From contig NC_045434.1 of assembly GCF_002776525.5 (NCBI RefSeq), positions 198,414,164-198,478,163 of the forward strand: DNA of 64,000 nt. Direction: 5' to 3'. Under the pieces are notes generated by a model. That model had not been told where the DNA came from. It did no database searches and saw only the letters and a list, made by a program, of their open reading frames with translations. The stretch is from Piliocolobus tephrosceles. Its lineage: Eukaryota > Chordata > Mammalia > Primates > Cercopithecidae. Made by a program: the position numbers and the translations under genes. Positions 43,393-53,520 of the stretch are shown here, one piece after another; the stretch's first letter is position 1; every line of letters starts with the position of its first letter.

Positions 43393-43695
43393 GGCCGGGC
43401 GCGGTGGCTCAAGCCTGTAATCCCAGCACTTTGGGAGGCCGAGACGGGCGGATCACGAGGTCAGGAGATCGAGACCATCCTGGCTAACACGGTGAAATCC
43501 CGTCTCTACTAAAAAATGCAAAAACACTAGCCAGGCGAGGTGGCGGGCACCTGTAGTCCCAGCTACTCGGGAGGCTGAGGCAGGAGAATGGCGTAAACCT
43601 GGGAGGCGGAGCTTGCAGTGAGCTGAGATCCAGCCACTGCACTCCAGCCTGGGTGACAGAGCGAGACTCCGTCTCAAAAAAAAAGAAAAAAAAAA
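43393..43695 (+). mobile_element. AluYR-type (Old World monkey lineage), sense
   Basis: Young Alu with gctcaagcctgtaatccc, gagacgggcggatcacgagg, 'gcgaggtggcgggcacctg' and gagatccagccactgcac. Perfect 14-bp TSD agaaaaatcactgt at 43379-43392 and 43696-43709, consistent with a recent insertion. Confidence 0.94.
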
Positions 43696-43857
43696 AGAAA
43701 AATCACTGTACAAAAATCAAATTGGTAGTAACAGGAAAGACAGTCCAAATACGTTGGATTGAAATATACTTAAAAAGCACCTTCTAAGATAGCAAATGTA
43801 ATTTTATAAATACACACAAAAATGTAGCAGAATATTTTATGATTAAAAATGCACACA

Positions 43858-44153
43858 GGGCTGGGCGCGGTGGCTCACGCCTGTAATCCCAGCACTGTAG
43901 GAGGCCAAGGCAGGTGGATCACCTGAGGTCGGGAGTTTGAGACCAGCTTGGCCAACATGGTGAAACCCTGTCTCTATGAAAATTATAAAACTTAGCCAGG
44001 CATGATGGTGCATGCCTGTAATACCAGCTACTTGGGAGGCTGAGGCAGGAGTATTGCTTGAACCTGGGAGATGGAGGTTGCAGTAAGCTGAGATCGCGCC
44101 ACTGCACTCCAGCCTGGGCGACAGAGGGAGACTCTGCCTCAGAAAAAAAAAAA
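43858..44153 (+). mobile_element. AluS, sense
   Basis: Full Alu with TSD aaaaatgcacaca at 43845-43857 and 44154-44166. Confidence 0.95.
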
Positions 44154-44169
44154 AAAAATGCACACAAAC

Positions 44170-45035
44170 CCTTCGTCCTGGCAGTCTAATGTTTAGGGAG
44201 CCATCCTACAGGGAGAGAAAGAAACAGAGTGTGGAAGATGAGACTGCCATATAAGGATGTGCAGGTTGTTCACTGCACAAGAAGGACACCAGATTGATGG
44301 GGCATATAGGGCTGGAATTCGGCCTATACTCCACTTGCCAAGCTGCGTACTTTATTACAGGCTGGTGTCTACGGGAGGGGCATTTTTTGCTAATTTGCAC
44401 AAAGATGCTACACGGGTGATACGGTTTGGCTGTGTCCCCACCCAAATCTCTCTTGAATTGTAGTTCCCATAATTCCCGTTTGTCATGGGAGAGACCTGGT
44501 TGGGGGTAGTTTAATCATGGGGGCATTTGCCCTCATGCTGTTCCTGTGATAGCGAGTGAGTTCTCATGAGATCTGATGATTTTATAAGGGGCTTTTCCCC
44601 CTTTTGTCTGGCATGTCTCCTTGCTGCTGCCATGTGAAGAAAGACATGATTGCTTCCCCTTCTGCCATGATGGTAAGTTTCCTGAGGCCTCCCAGCCATG
44701 CTGAACTGTGAGTCAATCAAACCTATTTCCATTATAAATTACCCAGTCTTGGGTATGTCTTTATTAGCAGCATGAGAGCACACTAGTACAACGGGCTAGC
44801 ACAGCCCAGTCTTTAAAGACATATATCTCAGGATGATTACTGCAACATTGTCTGCAATAATTACTGCAACAAATCAGAAACGACCTGGATGCTATCAGTG
44901 GAAGAAGGAGTGAATCGAGTCACCCAGCCATGTAATGAAAAAGTATGAAATGATTAACAAGAATGAGGTAGCATGACAAGAGTCAACCTAGAAAGAGGTC
45001 CAGGGAGAATGTTAAATGAAAGAAGCATATTGTGA
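44170..45035 (+). mobile_element. L1M fragments, sense, split by THE1 LTR
   Basis: Two L1M-like stretches flank the LTR: 44170-44280 (agccatcctacagggagaga, 'gttgttcactgcacaagaag') and about 44830-45035 (aatcagaaacgacctggatg, 'gaatgaggtagcatgacaag'). The part at 44281-44411 is not clearly L1. Confidence 0.6.
44417..44790 (+). mobile_element. THE1-type solo LTR, sense
   Basis: A 374-bp MaLR LTR from TGATACGGTTTGGCTGTGTC to ACTAGTACA with TG...CA ends and a perfect 5-bp TSD acggg (44412-44416 and 44791-44795). No internal region is left, so it arose by LTR-LTR recombination. THE1 LTRs are known to act at times as promoters or enhancers; nothing here proves that. Confidence 0.96.
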
Positions 45036-45274
45036 GGTGCGGTGCATTGAGTGGACGCAAGGTTCCCACACGCGCTCCTTGGAAGTCACCCAATAAATCC
45101 CCTTGATTCTCTGCGGGTGTTTTCCTTTTCCCTCATGTTTCTCCAAACATCTTCCTTGTTGACGGTTGGAGGTCATTAAACCAGCCTTGGATGGCTGTAT
45201 TAAGGCCTTCAATTAACAGAAGACATAAATCTTATACATAGAGACTATTCTGTATATACAAACTAAGATTTCGG

Positions 45275-45421
45275 GGCAGTCCCAGTGGCTCGCACCTGTA
45301 ATCCCAAAACTTTGGGAGGCCGAGATGGGAGGATTGCTTGAGCCCAGGAGTTTGAGACCAGCCTGGGCAACAAAGTGAGACCCTGTCTCTACAAAAAATT
45401 TTAAAATTAGCCAGGTGTGGT
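45275..45421 (+). mobile_element. Alu left-arm fragment, sense
   Basis: Left monomer and linker (gcacctgtaatcccaaaact to attagccaggtgtgg), then stops without a right arm or tail. J-like. About 240 unassigned bases precede it. Confidence 0.9.
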
Positions 45422-46009
45422 TAATGTATCGCAACCTGCATAATTTCATAGCAGGCACACCAAGAAAATTGTAACCTTTTCATATCATAGCTTTAGGGTC
45501 ACTTTGGCAGGTGAACAAACACACGAGCCACCTTTGTCGATATTAGTCTCGAAGTATGTGAGCTTGAAATGATGTAAGATCTTTAGGGAAAGGGCTTTCA
45601 TATTTTAAGAAATTCATCCTCCCAGGATTGTAAAATTCCAATGACATACTTTATGTCCCGCGCCTAGGTTAGTGCCTGGAAAGAGTGCTTCATGTGCAAA
45701 TATCTACTCGAAAAGATGACTTGGCTTCCTGCCCCCTGGGGCCTGGCAGCCGCCCTGAGACCCCATCCACCACTGCTGGTCCCACCTTTCCTACAGGGGA
45801 AGGGGCTGCTGGTATTTTACCAGTGAGGGTCCCATCTGGTTCTCGCCCCAGAAACACAAGGTAAATAGGGGCTGGGGGCTTGCAACAGAAATCCTGGAAC
45901 TCCTCCTGGGCTAGGAAGCAGTGTCCTAGCAACAAGTCAAAAGTGGGAGCAGGGGCATGTGGTATGTGACCCCAAGATGCTCCTCTTCCCCCTTGCTTGG
46001 GGGTCCCTA
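45422..46009. other. unique intergenic DNA
   Basis: No repeat or gene recognised. The second half (from about 45720) is GC-richer, but its open frames are short and show no domain. Confidence 0.45.
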
Positions 46010-46295
46010 CTTGTCATTAGTTTATACGTCACCTCCTCTGGGATGCCACTCTAGCTTCCCTCTCCCCATCCTGCAACCGGAGCCTCCTCTGGCTTCCTCA
46101 CACTCTGCTTACCCCATCACGGCACTGGGTACAATCCATTCCGATAACCTGTCCGCTTGCTCAATGCTACACTCCCCGCGCCTCCCACCTGGTAGACCAA
46201 GAGCTTCGAGGAGGACAGTGTTTTATTGTCTGTATCTCTGGCATCTAGCACGGGGCTCAGAGTGGGCCCTCCATAATCAGGAATGTGAGTAACAC
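46010..46295 (+). mobile_element. L2 3' region, sense
   Basis: gtcacctcctctgggatgcc, 'ttcgaggaggacagtgtttt', ttgtctgtatctctggcatc, 'tagcacggggctcagag'. Confidence 0.8.
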
Positions 46296-46334
46296 CTGAG
46301 CACATGAGTACATGAGTAATTTGGCACAACTTGT

Positions 46335-46575
46335 AGGGCAGAGGTTAAGAATCTGGGCTTCAGAGCCAGACAAACCTTGATCAAATCCCAGCGCCGCATC
46401 TCCCTGGCATGGAACTTGGACGAGTCCTTTCCTCCCTGGGCCGTGCTGTCCTCATGGTTAAAACGGAAATAATAACAGTTCCCAAAGTACCAGTTATTGT
46501 GAGGGTTAAAGGCGGCAGTCACAACAAAGAATGAGCTCAGAGCCTGAATGCAGTAAGTATTCCATAAACGCCCTC
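46335..46575 (+). mobile_element. MIR, sense
   Basis: ggcagaggttaagaatctgg, 'cttcagagccagacaaacct', 'aaaacggaaataataacagt', gaatgcagtaagtattcca. Confidence 0.87.
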
Positions 46576-47274
46576 TGTGCTGCTGTCTCCCCAGCTCCTG
46601 GAAGTGTGGTGGCTGGAAGCCTCCATCCCCTCCACCCCAGGAATGTGAAGGGCCCGCCTTGGGGGCAGTGTAGGGTCAGGGAAAGCTGGTGGGCCTCTGA
46701 CCTGGATCCACTGCTCCTTTCAGAGACAAGGGTGGAGACGCTGGTCTCAGCCTGGCTCACCCTTCCTGAGCCTCAAAGGCTGGGGCTCCCTCTCTCCTTG
46801 TCAAAATTAGCCTATCACATCCTGTGAAACTCAGGTGGGTGACTCAGAGACAGGCGGGCCACCTCGATTGCTGTTCCCAGGGCTGGGCTCATGGGCAAGG
46901 TGAGGCATGGGCTCTCCACACACACCCACACCCCACAGGGACCCAGGGCCAGCAGCGAGCACCCCCTCTTCGCTCTCAGAAGCAGCCAGGGAAGCGCACC
47001 TCCCCCAACCTTTTCTCCTCTTTTCTTTTCTTCCCACTCGTCCAGCCTCTAGTTTTCTGCCCCCAAGGTGAAACGTGAGATCTGGCCTTAGAAATTACAA
47101 TGACTGACTGTCTAGCAGCTGACAGCATTGAGAAGAGAGGGGTGGGGTCTGTGAGGCTGGCTCCGTGGGCTTTTCCCGTTCCTTCCCCCGACTGCCCTCC
47201 CAGGACAGCAGAGCCAGATGTGTTCACATCCAAAACACACTAATTGTTTCTGGAAATCATCTGGGAAGATCTTC
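46576..47274. other. GC-rich unique DNA, candidate regulatory stretch
   Basis: About 700 bases without recognised repeats, GC-richer than average. It has an AP-1 consensus TGACTCA at 46840-46846, a CA-rich patch at 46917-46937 and a pyrimidine run at 47009-47034. No start-codon context, splice pattern or protein family is convincing. Confidence 0.4.
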
Positions 47275-47470
47275 CTACAGCTGCAGTTCTCAAAAAGTGG
47301 TCTGTGGACCCTTGGGCATCCCGAAGTCCCTTTGAATGTTTCACCTTTTACCAAAGACCATTGGAGGGGGACCACAAGATCAAAACCATTATAATCATCC
47401 TGAGATGATGTCTTTATCACTGTCATTCACTCACAAATATTTAATGGAGTTTTCCGGGAGCTCTGTGACA
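47275..47470 (+). mobile_element. hAT-type DNA transposon fragment (tentative)
   Basis: gcagttctcaaaaagtggtc, 'tgtggacccttgggcatccc', 'tggagttttccgggagctct'. The opening ttctcaa...ggtc is typical of hAT MITEs. The exact family is unsure. Confidence 0.5.
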
Positions 47471-47512
47471 TGTGACATGGCTACAGATTGAATGCGGAAG
47501 TAAATACAAGAA

Positions 47513-47792
47513 TCTGGTGCGGTGGCTCACACCTGTAATCCCAGCACTTTGGGAGGCTGAGGCAGTTGGATCACTGGAGACCAGGAGCTCGAGACCAGCC
47601 TGGCCAACATGGCGAAACCCCATCTCTACTAAAAACACAAAACAAGTAGCCAGGGATCGTGGCACATGCCTATAATCCCAGCTATGCAGGAGGCTGAGGC
47701 ATGAGAATGGCTTGAACCCGGGAGGCAGAGGTTGCAGTGAACCGAGATTGTGCCACTGCACTCCAGCTTGGGCGACAGAGTGAGACTCTGTT

Positions 47793-47815
<23 letters not shown>
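47513..47815 (+). mobile_element. AluS, sense
   Basis: Nearly complete (ctggtgcggtggctcacacc), missing a few head bases, with a pure A tail of about 22. Confidence 0.94.
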
Positions 47816-47823
<8 letters not shown>

Positions 47824-47877
47824 TAATCCAGCTGTCTCTTGTGAAGCAAATCATGAAAGAGACCTGCAAAAATGCAG

Positions 47878-47901
47878 TAATAATGTATTATTACATTATT
47901 A
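47878..47901. repeat. AT-rich palindrome
   Basis: Two perfect 10-base inverted arms (taataatgta and tacattatta) around a 4-base centre. A longer AT-rich stretch follows (ttatgcataataaataatg). Confidence 0.9.
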
Positions 47902-48016
47902 TGCATAATAAATAATGCCACTCCTTTAATTGGTTTTAATTTGGAAAATTGTGCTATTTCTTATAAAACTATGTTTTGTGTTAACATGTGATGAATTTAT
48001 TATCCTCACTTTAAAT

Positions 48017-48244
48017 CAGTTTCTCAACCTTGGCACTATTGACATTTGGGTCAGACAATTCTGTTTATGGGGGGCACATCTGTGTATGGTAGGATGCATC
48101 TCGGATGCTTAGCAGCGTCTCTGGCCTCACTACACACTAGATGCTGGTAGCATGCCCCATCCCTGGCTGTGACAAACAAAAATGGCTTCCAGCCTTGTCA
48201 AGTATCACCTGGGAGATAAAACTGCCCCTGGTTGAGAACTACTA
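48017..48244 (-). mobile_element. MER20 (hAT-Charlie MITE), antisense
   Basis: Full-length: cagtttctcaaccttggcac through 'ggcctcactacacactagat' to 'ctggttgagaactacta'. A perfect 8-bp TSD ctttaaat (48009-48016 and 48245-48252) fixes the ends and the hAT assignment. MER20 copies elsewhere have been reported as endometrial cis-regulatory elements. Confidence 0.93.
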
Positions 48245-48359
48245 CTTTAAATAAATAAACTAATTAATTAATTAAAATTTCTCAGTTTCAATTTCTACTA
48301 TGACAATTAGCAATAAATATAACAAAACTCTCAATGACTTTTCTCTTCACTTTTGTCTT

Positions 48360-48652
48360 CTTTTTTTTTTGAGATATGGTCTCACTCTGTTGCCCAGGCT
48401 GGAGTGCAGTGGTGTGATCACAGTTCACAGCAGCCTCAACTTCCTGGGCTCAAGCAATCCTCCCAACTCAGCCTCCTGAGTAGCTGGAGTCCCAGCTACT
48501 CACCACCATGCCTGGCTAATTTTTAAATATTTTGTAGAGATGAGGTCTCACTATGTTGCCCATACTGATCTCAAACTGCTGGGCTCAAGTGATTCTCCTG
48601 CCTCAGCCTCCCAAATTGCTAGGACTGCAGGTGTGAGCCACTGTGCCTCGTC
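48360..48652 (-). mobile_element. AluJ, antisense
   Basis: Full reverse AluJ with an aberrant repeat of the tagctggagtcccagctact words in the right arm. Confidence 0.93.
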
Positions 48653-49036
48653 ACTCAGTGATTTTTAAGAGTGTAAAGTGGTCTGGAGACTAAGAAGTTT
48701 GGAGACCTCTGCCTTAAACCACACACAAGGCATCATGGGTTTGCAGATGAGGACAAAGGACTGGCAGCTCCCACGTTTTTCACTGCCCTGTTCCTGCAGA
48801 GGAGCACCCCTCACTGTGTAACTGTGGGAGGTGTGAGTCAGTCTCCCACAGAGGAGATTCTTTTTGTCCTTTTAAATAACATTTATTTTGCTTTTCCAAA
48901 TAACAAAACGAAATCAGCACATACTCAGGGTGGCATATATACAAAAACACAAGGGAGTGAGAAAGAACCTCCAGTGATTCCACCCAAGGAATAACTACAC
49001 TTCACATTTTGGTGTATTGTCTTAATAGTTAAGGAA
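48653..49036. other. intergenic DNA, possible hAT end
   Basis: gtgtaaagtggtctggagac, 'taagaagtttggagacctct' (48670-48710) looks like a hAT MITE end, possibly the far side of an element cut by the AluJ. The rest (48721-49036) is unassigned. Confidence 0.45.
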
Positions 49037-49041
49037 CTGAG

Positions 49042-49459
49042 TGATATGGTTTGGATCTGGTCCCAGATCGCATGTGAATTGTAATTCCCAATGTTGGAGG
49101 TAGGGCCTGGTGGGAGGTCATCAATCATGGGGGTGATTTTTCATGAATGCTTTAGCACCACCCCACACACCCACGCCCGTGCTGTTCTCGCAATAGTGAG
49201 TTATCACAAGATCTGGTTGTTTAAAAGTGTGCGGCTCCTCCCCCCTCTCTTGTTCCTGCTCTGGCCATGTGACGTGTGTGCTCCCCCTCCAATTTCCGTC
49301 ACGATTGTAAGTTTCCTGAGGCCTCCCCAGAAGCTGAGCAGATGCCAGCATTATGCTTCCCAGACAGTCTGGGAAATGGTGAGCCAAGGAAACCTCTTTT
49401 CTTTAAAAATTACCCGTCCCAGGTATTTCTTTACAGCAATGCAAGAATGGTCTCATACA
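49042..49459 (+). mobile_element. MST-type (MaLR) solo LTR, sense
   Basis: 418 bp from TGATATGGTTTGGATCTGGT to CTCATACA, with cctggtgggaggtcatcaat, 'gtgctgttctcgcaatagtg' and gattgtaagtttcctgaggc. A TSD of ctgag (49037-49041) against ctgaa (49460-49464) has one change. No internal sequence. Confidence 0.9.
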
Positions 49460-49464
49460 CTGAA

Positions 49465-49850
49465 TCGCTATCAGATTGTGGCACCAACATGGTCACACTG
49501 GGCACTGTGAGATGGCTTTCTCCCCACCTCAGCTGGGGAAGCATCTCAGATTTTCTGGGGTGACTTAAGCTGCTCTCTGCTGCACTGGGCGGGGTGGGGG
49601 TGGGTACTGAGGACGTGGTGAGACTCCCTGAACTGCACAAAGCCAGCTGTGTCTGCAATTCACACCTGCCCCAAGGCCTCCTTGGCCACTGGGTGGTGCC
49701 TGAAAGCTCACCATTTGCATGGCATTTCTTTAACTTGAGGTTTTACTCCCTAGTAGGCCTCTAGGGGTATTCACAGTCTCCCTGCTTGAAATGCTTCTGG
49801 GTTCTTCCTTATCTGCAAGCTGAAGCCCTGATGCATTTGCATAAGTGAGT
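49465..49850. other. unique intergenic DNA
   Basis: A G-rich run (ggcggggtgggggtggg) lies near 49587-49603. No repeat or gene recognised. Confidence 0.45.
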
Positions 49851-49854
49851 AGTA

Positions 49855-50070
49855 ACAGTTCCCAATCACAGTGTGTTTCCTGTGTACCCGGCCCTGTGCT
49901 GAGTGCTTTTCCTATTACAATGCGTGTCATCACATAAGGTGGGCATCACAACTTCACTTTTCAGATGAAGACAAGGCATAGGGAGGCTAAATGACTTGTC
50001 CAAGGCCACACAGTCAATGAGTGGCAGGTTGAACCCACTTCTGATGACACGGAAGCTTGTGTTCCTAGAT
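49855..50070 (-). mobile_element. MIR, antisense
   Basis: ggccctgtgctgagtgcttt, 'cacttttcagatgaagacaa', gtccaaggccacacagtcaa, 'gagtggcaggttgaacccac'. Confidence 0.88.
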
Positions 50071-50189
50071 GCCACACTTTACACACACACATGTCCCTTA
50101 CTGACCCCGTTTGCTCCTGCAGCTTCTCCCAGGAGCATCAACAGTACGGGGCTTTGGACACAAATGGATTCTAGCCTTGACTTCATCTT

Positions 50190-50471
50190 TTTTTTGAGAG
50201 TCTCCTCTGTCTCCTGGGTTGGAGCGCAGTTGTGTGATCTCGGCTCACTGCAACCTCTGCCTCCCAGGTTCAAGCCATTCTAGTGCCTCAGTCTCCTGAG
50301 TAACTGGGATTACAGGCGTGTACCACCACACCCAGCTAATTTTTGTATTTTTTAGTAGACATGGGGTTTTGCGATGTTGGCCAGGCTGGTCTTGAACTCC
50401 TGGCCCCAAGTGATCCTCCCACCTCTGCCTCCCAAAGTGCTGGGATTACAGGCATGAGCCACCACACCTGG
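50190..50471 (-). mobile_element. AluS, antisense, first of an inverted pair
   Basis: Full reverse Alu with a short tail. Perfect 14-bp TSD cttgacttcatctt at 50176-50189 and 50472-50485. Confidence 0.95.
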
Positions 50472-50498
50472 CTTGACTTCATCTTAAAAATAACTGTA

Positions 50499-50811
50499 GG
50501 TCAGGTACAGTGGCTCACACCTGTAATCCTAGCACTTTGGGAGGCTGAGGCAGTGGATCACCTGATGTTAAGAGCTCGAGACCAGCCTGGACAACATGGC
50601 AACACCCCATCTCTACTAAAAATACAAAAATTAGCCAGGCATAGTGGCATGCCTGGGACCTGTAGTCACAGCTACTCAGGAGGCTGAGGCAAGAGAATCA
50701 CTTGAACCCAGGAGGTGGAGATTGCAGTGAGCCAGGATCACGCCACTGCACTCCAGCCTGGGTGACAGAGTAAGACTCCATCCCCCGCAAAACAAAACAA
50801 AAACTGTGTAA
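50499..50811 (+). mobile_element. AluS, sense, second of an inverted pair
   Basis: Full Alu starting 27 bases after the previous one and in opposite orientation, so the two heads face each other. The tail holds (AAAAC)n. An approximate TSD of aactgta words. Confidence 0.92.
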
Positions 50812-50984
50812 CCTGGAGGAAGTCACTCAGCCTCTCTGAGCCTCAGTTGCCTCATCTGCAAAGTGGAGTGATAACAATACCGACTTCATAGGGCCATTGA
50901 GAGGACTCAGTGATGCAGGCATGCCAGGCCTTTGGGCTGAACCTGGCCACTAGTAAATGTTCAGTAAGAGAAAAACAATCCTAC

Positions 50985-51185
50985 AACCAACCACACTGAG
51001 ATCCTTGTGGTTCCCCAAACACCCTGAGTTCCTTGAAACCACCCTGCTTTGTAGGCAGTACTCCCTCCAGCTGGAATGTTCACTCCTTCACTTTCAACTC
51101 CTATTCATCTTGCTCCATCTCTTCTTCAAAGTCTTTCTTGCCTTCTTTCCCCATGGTAGTCCCAATCCTACCTGGGCCTCAGAAC
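50985..51185 (+). mobile_element. L2 fragment, sense
   Basis: ctccagctggaatgttcact, 'catcttgctccatctcttct', tcaaagtctttcttgccttc. A short MER5-like block (gctgaatcagaacatccagg) follows at 51222. Confidence 0.68.
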
Positions 51186-51436
51186 CACAGGCTTCACGTG
51201 AAATCTATGTATAGCTACCCTACCAGCTGAATCAGAACATCCAGGTTGGGGCTTGGAGCCCATCCATATCGTGACATGCTTCCCTGCTGATGAGGACGCG
51301 CAGCCAGTGTATACCCTCTAGGCCTGCAGCACGCCTTCCTAGGAGGATTTGTTTCCCAGGATGCTCAGCGTGGTCTCCCACAGATGGTGGGGAGGACCTG
51401 CAGAGCAAGACGGGGTCTCCTTGTTTTTGAATCTCC

Positions 51437-51565
51437 CATGAACTCTTAACATTTCCTGAGCACTTACTTGCTGTATGCCAGGCACTGTTCTACTGCTATG
51501 CTCATATTATCTCATTTAACCCTCAAATTACCCTAGGAAACAGGCATTGCTATCAGGGTGGGTGC
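51437..51565 (-). mobile_element. MIR fragment, antisense
   Basis: catttcctgagcacttactt, 'tgtatgccaggcactgttct', ttatctcatttaaccctcaa. Confidence 0.83.
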
Positions 51566-52038
51566 TGTGGATTCACTTATTCAAACTCCATTCCACCCTT
51601 GAGCACCTAGAGGGGCAGCCATGAGCACTGCCTTGCAAACTTCCTATTACAGGTAATGAAACTGCCCAGAGTCTCAGCGGCTGTGCTTTGAAATCTATCC
51701 CCGTGGGATGTTCCTATCCATGACTGAGTGTAGCAGGGATACTTAACTAACCAGACCCATTCCTTGGGGATGTGGGACTTGCTTCGTGACCGACTGTGGT
51801 TCAAGGACTCCCAGACGGCTTTGCAGAAACTTTACAAGTTTGCACAGCCTACAATGCTTCTTCTACCCAACCCTCTCTCCTCTCTTCTTCACTTAGAGTC
51901 AAACTTGCTTTGCAATCTGAGGGCTCTCCAAGCCTTGCCTGGCTCGCTCCCTATTTTCTTCCCAGGCATTTCCCCTAGTAAAATCCTTGCATGTTTAATT
52001 CTTGTCCTCTGCTTCTCACAGGACCCAGACTAGGTCAC
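51566..52038. other. unclassified DNA, probably an old repeat 3' end
   Basis: The pyrimidine-rich stretch ending with ccctagtaaaatccttgcat and 'cttctcacaggacccagact' has the form of an old retroelement 3' end, but I cannot name it. No gene seen. Confidence 0.4.
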
Positions 52039-52305
52039 TTTTTTTTTTTTTTTTTGAGCTTCAGTCTTGCTCTGTCGCCCAGGCTGGAGTGCAGTGGCTC
52101 GATGTCGAGTCACTGCAAGCTCCGCCTCCTGGGTTCACGCCATTCTCCTGGCGCCTGCCACCACTCCTGGCTAATTTTTTGTATTTCTAGTAGAGACGGG
52201 GTTTTACTATATTAGCCAGGATTGTCTCGATCTCCTGACCTTGTGATCCGCCACCTCAGCCTCCCAAAATGCTGGAATTACAGGCGTGAGCCACTGCGCC
52301 TGGCC
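52039..52305 (-). mobile_element. AluY-type, antisense, internally deleted
   Basis: Young-type reverse Alu lacking about 35 bases (ccattctcctggcgcctgcc). TSD ctaggtcac near 52029-52037 and 52305-52313. About 250 unassigned bases follow (52314-52555). Confidence 0.93.
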
Positions 52306-52555
52306 TAGGTCACCTTTTACTGACAAGATTAGAAAACTAAAAACTGCTTTTCCTAGATTCCCTTATACCTAGGATTTTGGATATGAATTAGGTTCTGCCA
52401 ATTAGATGCTCTAGTGTGATTTTTGTGGGTGGAAAAGAGAAAAAGCCTCTTTCTCCTCTCTTTTTAGTTGTTTCTTCTGACATGCAAAGTTTGGGAAATA
52501 CGAGATTTTTCTCCAGCAGTCTCCAGTGGCCCTTATGCATGGGTGCCAAGAGGCA

Positions 52556-52708
52556 CGCCAGGTGCGGTGGCTCACGCCTGTAATCCCAGCACTTTGAGAG
52601 GCTGAGGCGAGCAGATAGCTTGAGCCCAGGAGTTTGAGACCAACCTAAGCAACATGGTGAGACCTTGTCTCTACAAAAAAAATAAATAAATAAACAAACA
52701 AATAAATA
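52556..52708 (+). mobile_element. free left Alu monomer (FLAM), sense
   Basis: Left arm only (gccaggtgcggtggctcacg to 'gtctctacaaaaaa') followed directly by an (AAAT)/(AAAC) tail. A fossil monomer or early Alu, unlike the truncated piece at 45275, which has no tail. Confidence 0.85.
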
Positions 52709-52879
52709 ACAGTTGCAGTGGTGGCTTCTAAATCTGCCTTCCCACCTCCTGACTGGCAGTTAGGGTGTTTGTCTTGAGCAGGACCCAGAGGTAATAGCTC
52801 CCCAGAAGGTCAATTCTAAACGCGGTTTCTGGAGGCCCTACCTAGAACTTGTTCCCTCAGCCCTTCAAATCATTTTGTA

Positions 52880-53100
52880 AGCCCCTCATTCCATGTGTTA
52901 AATCTTGCTTACCACACCCTGAATGACTTCTGTGTCCTGCACTGATACCAGCATGATTCTTCTCTCTTTATAGGTGAGAAAACTGAGCCTCGCGTGGTTG
53001 AGAAACTTCCCCACGGTGATTGGTGATTGAGTGGGAACTGGCCATAGAACCTGACTGTCAGGCTTTGGAGCCATGTCCCCAGCCACTGCACCACTCTCTG
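52880..53100 (-). mobile_element. MIR, antisense
   Basis: ctctttataggtgagaaaac, 'tgagcctcgcgtggttgaga', 'gagtgggaactggccataga'. Confidence 0.78.
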
Positions 53101-53204
53101 AAGCACCCGGCACACGGCTTAGCATCTCTTACACTCTGGAAACTTCTGCAGTAATTAGATGGGAGGAAAACATATTTCCCACTTTACAAACATATTTTAC
53201 CTTG

Positions 53205-53520
53205 GTTTTTTTTTGTTTTGTTTTGTTTTTGCTTTTTTTTCGAGATGGAGTCTCATCTGTCGCCTACGCTAGAGTGCAGTGGTGCAATCTCAGCTCACTG
53301 CAATCTCTGCCTCCTGGGTTCAAGCGATTCTCCCGCCTCAGCCCCCCGAGTAACTGGGATTACAAGTGCCCACCACCACATCCAGCCAATTTTTGTATTT
53401 CTAATAGAGACGGGGTTTTGCCATGTTAGCCAGGCAGGCCTCGAACACCGGGCCTTAAGTGTCTGCCTGCCTTGGCCTCCCAAAGTGCTGGGATTACAGG
53501 CATGAGCCACTGCGCCCAGC
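53205..53520 (-). mobile_element. AluS, antisense
   Basis: Full reverse Alu with a (TTTTG)n tail. TSD taccttg before and after. About 230 unassigned AT-rich bases follow. Confidence 0.94.

Larger units (their letters stand above)
50140..50970 (+). mobile_element. MIR, sense, split by two opposed Alus
   Basis: The head at 50140-50189 (ggggctttggacacaaatgg) continues after the Alus as tgtgtaacctggaggaagtc, 'actcagcctctctgagcctc', 'gccactagtaaatgttcagt'. Confidence 0.78.

Noticed and set aside
43018..43512. 164-codon plus-strand frame, the longest here
   Set aside because: It runs across an Alu head, an L1M 3' end and an AluYR; the composite repeat origin explains it.
47441..47869. 142-codon minus-strand frame
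   Set aside because: Antisense Alu translation (47513-47815) with flanking sequence.
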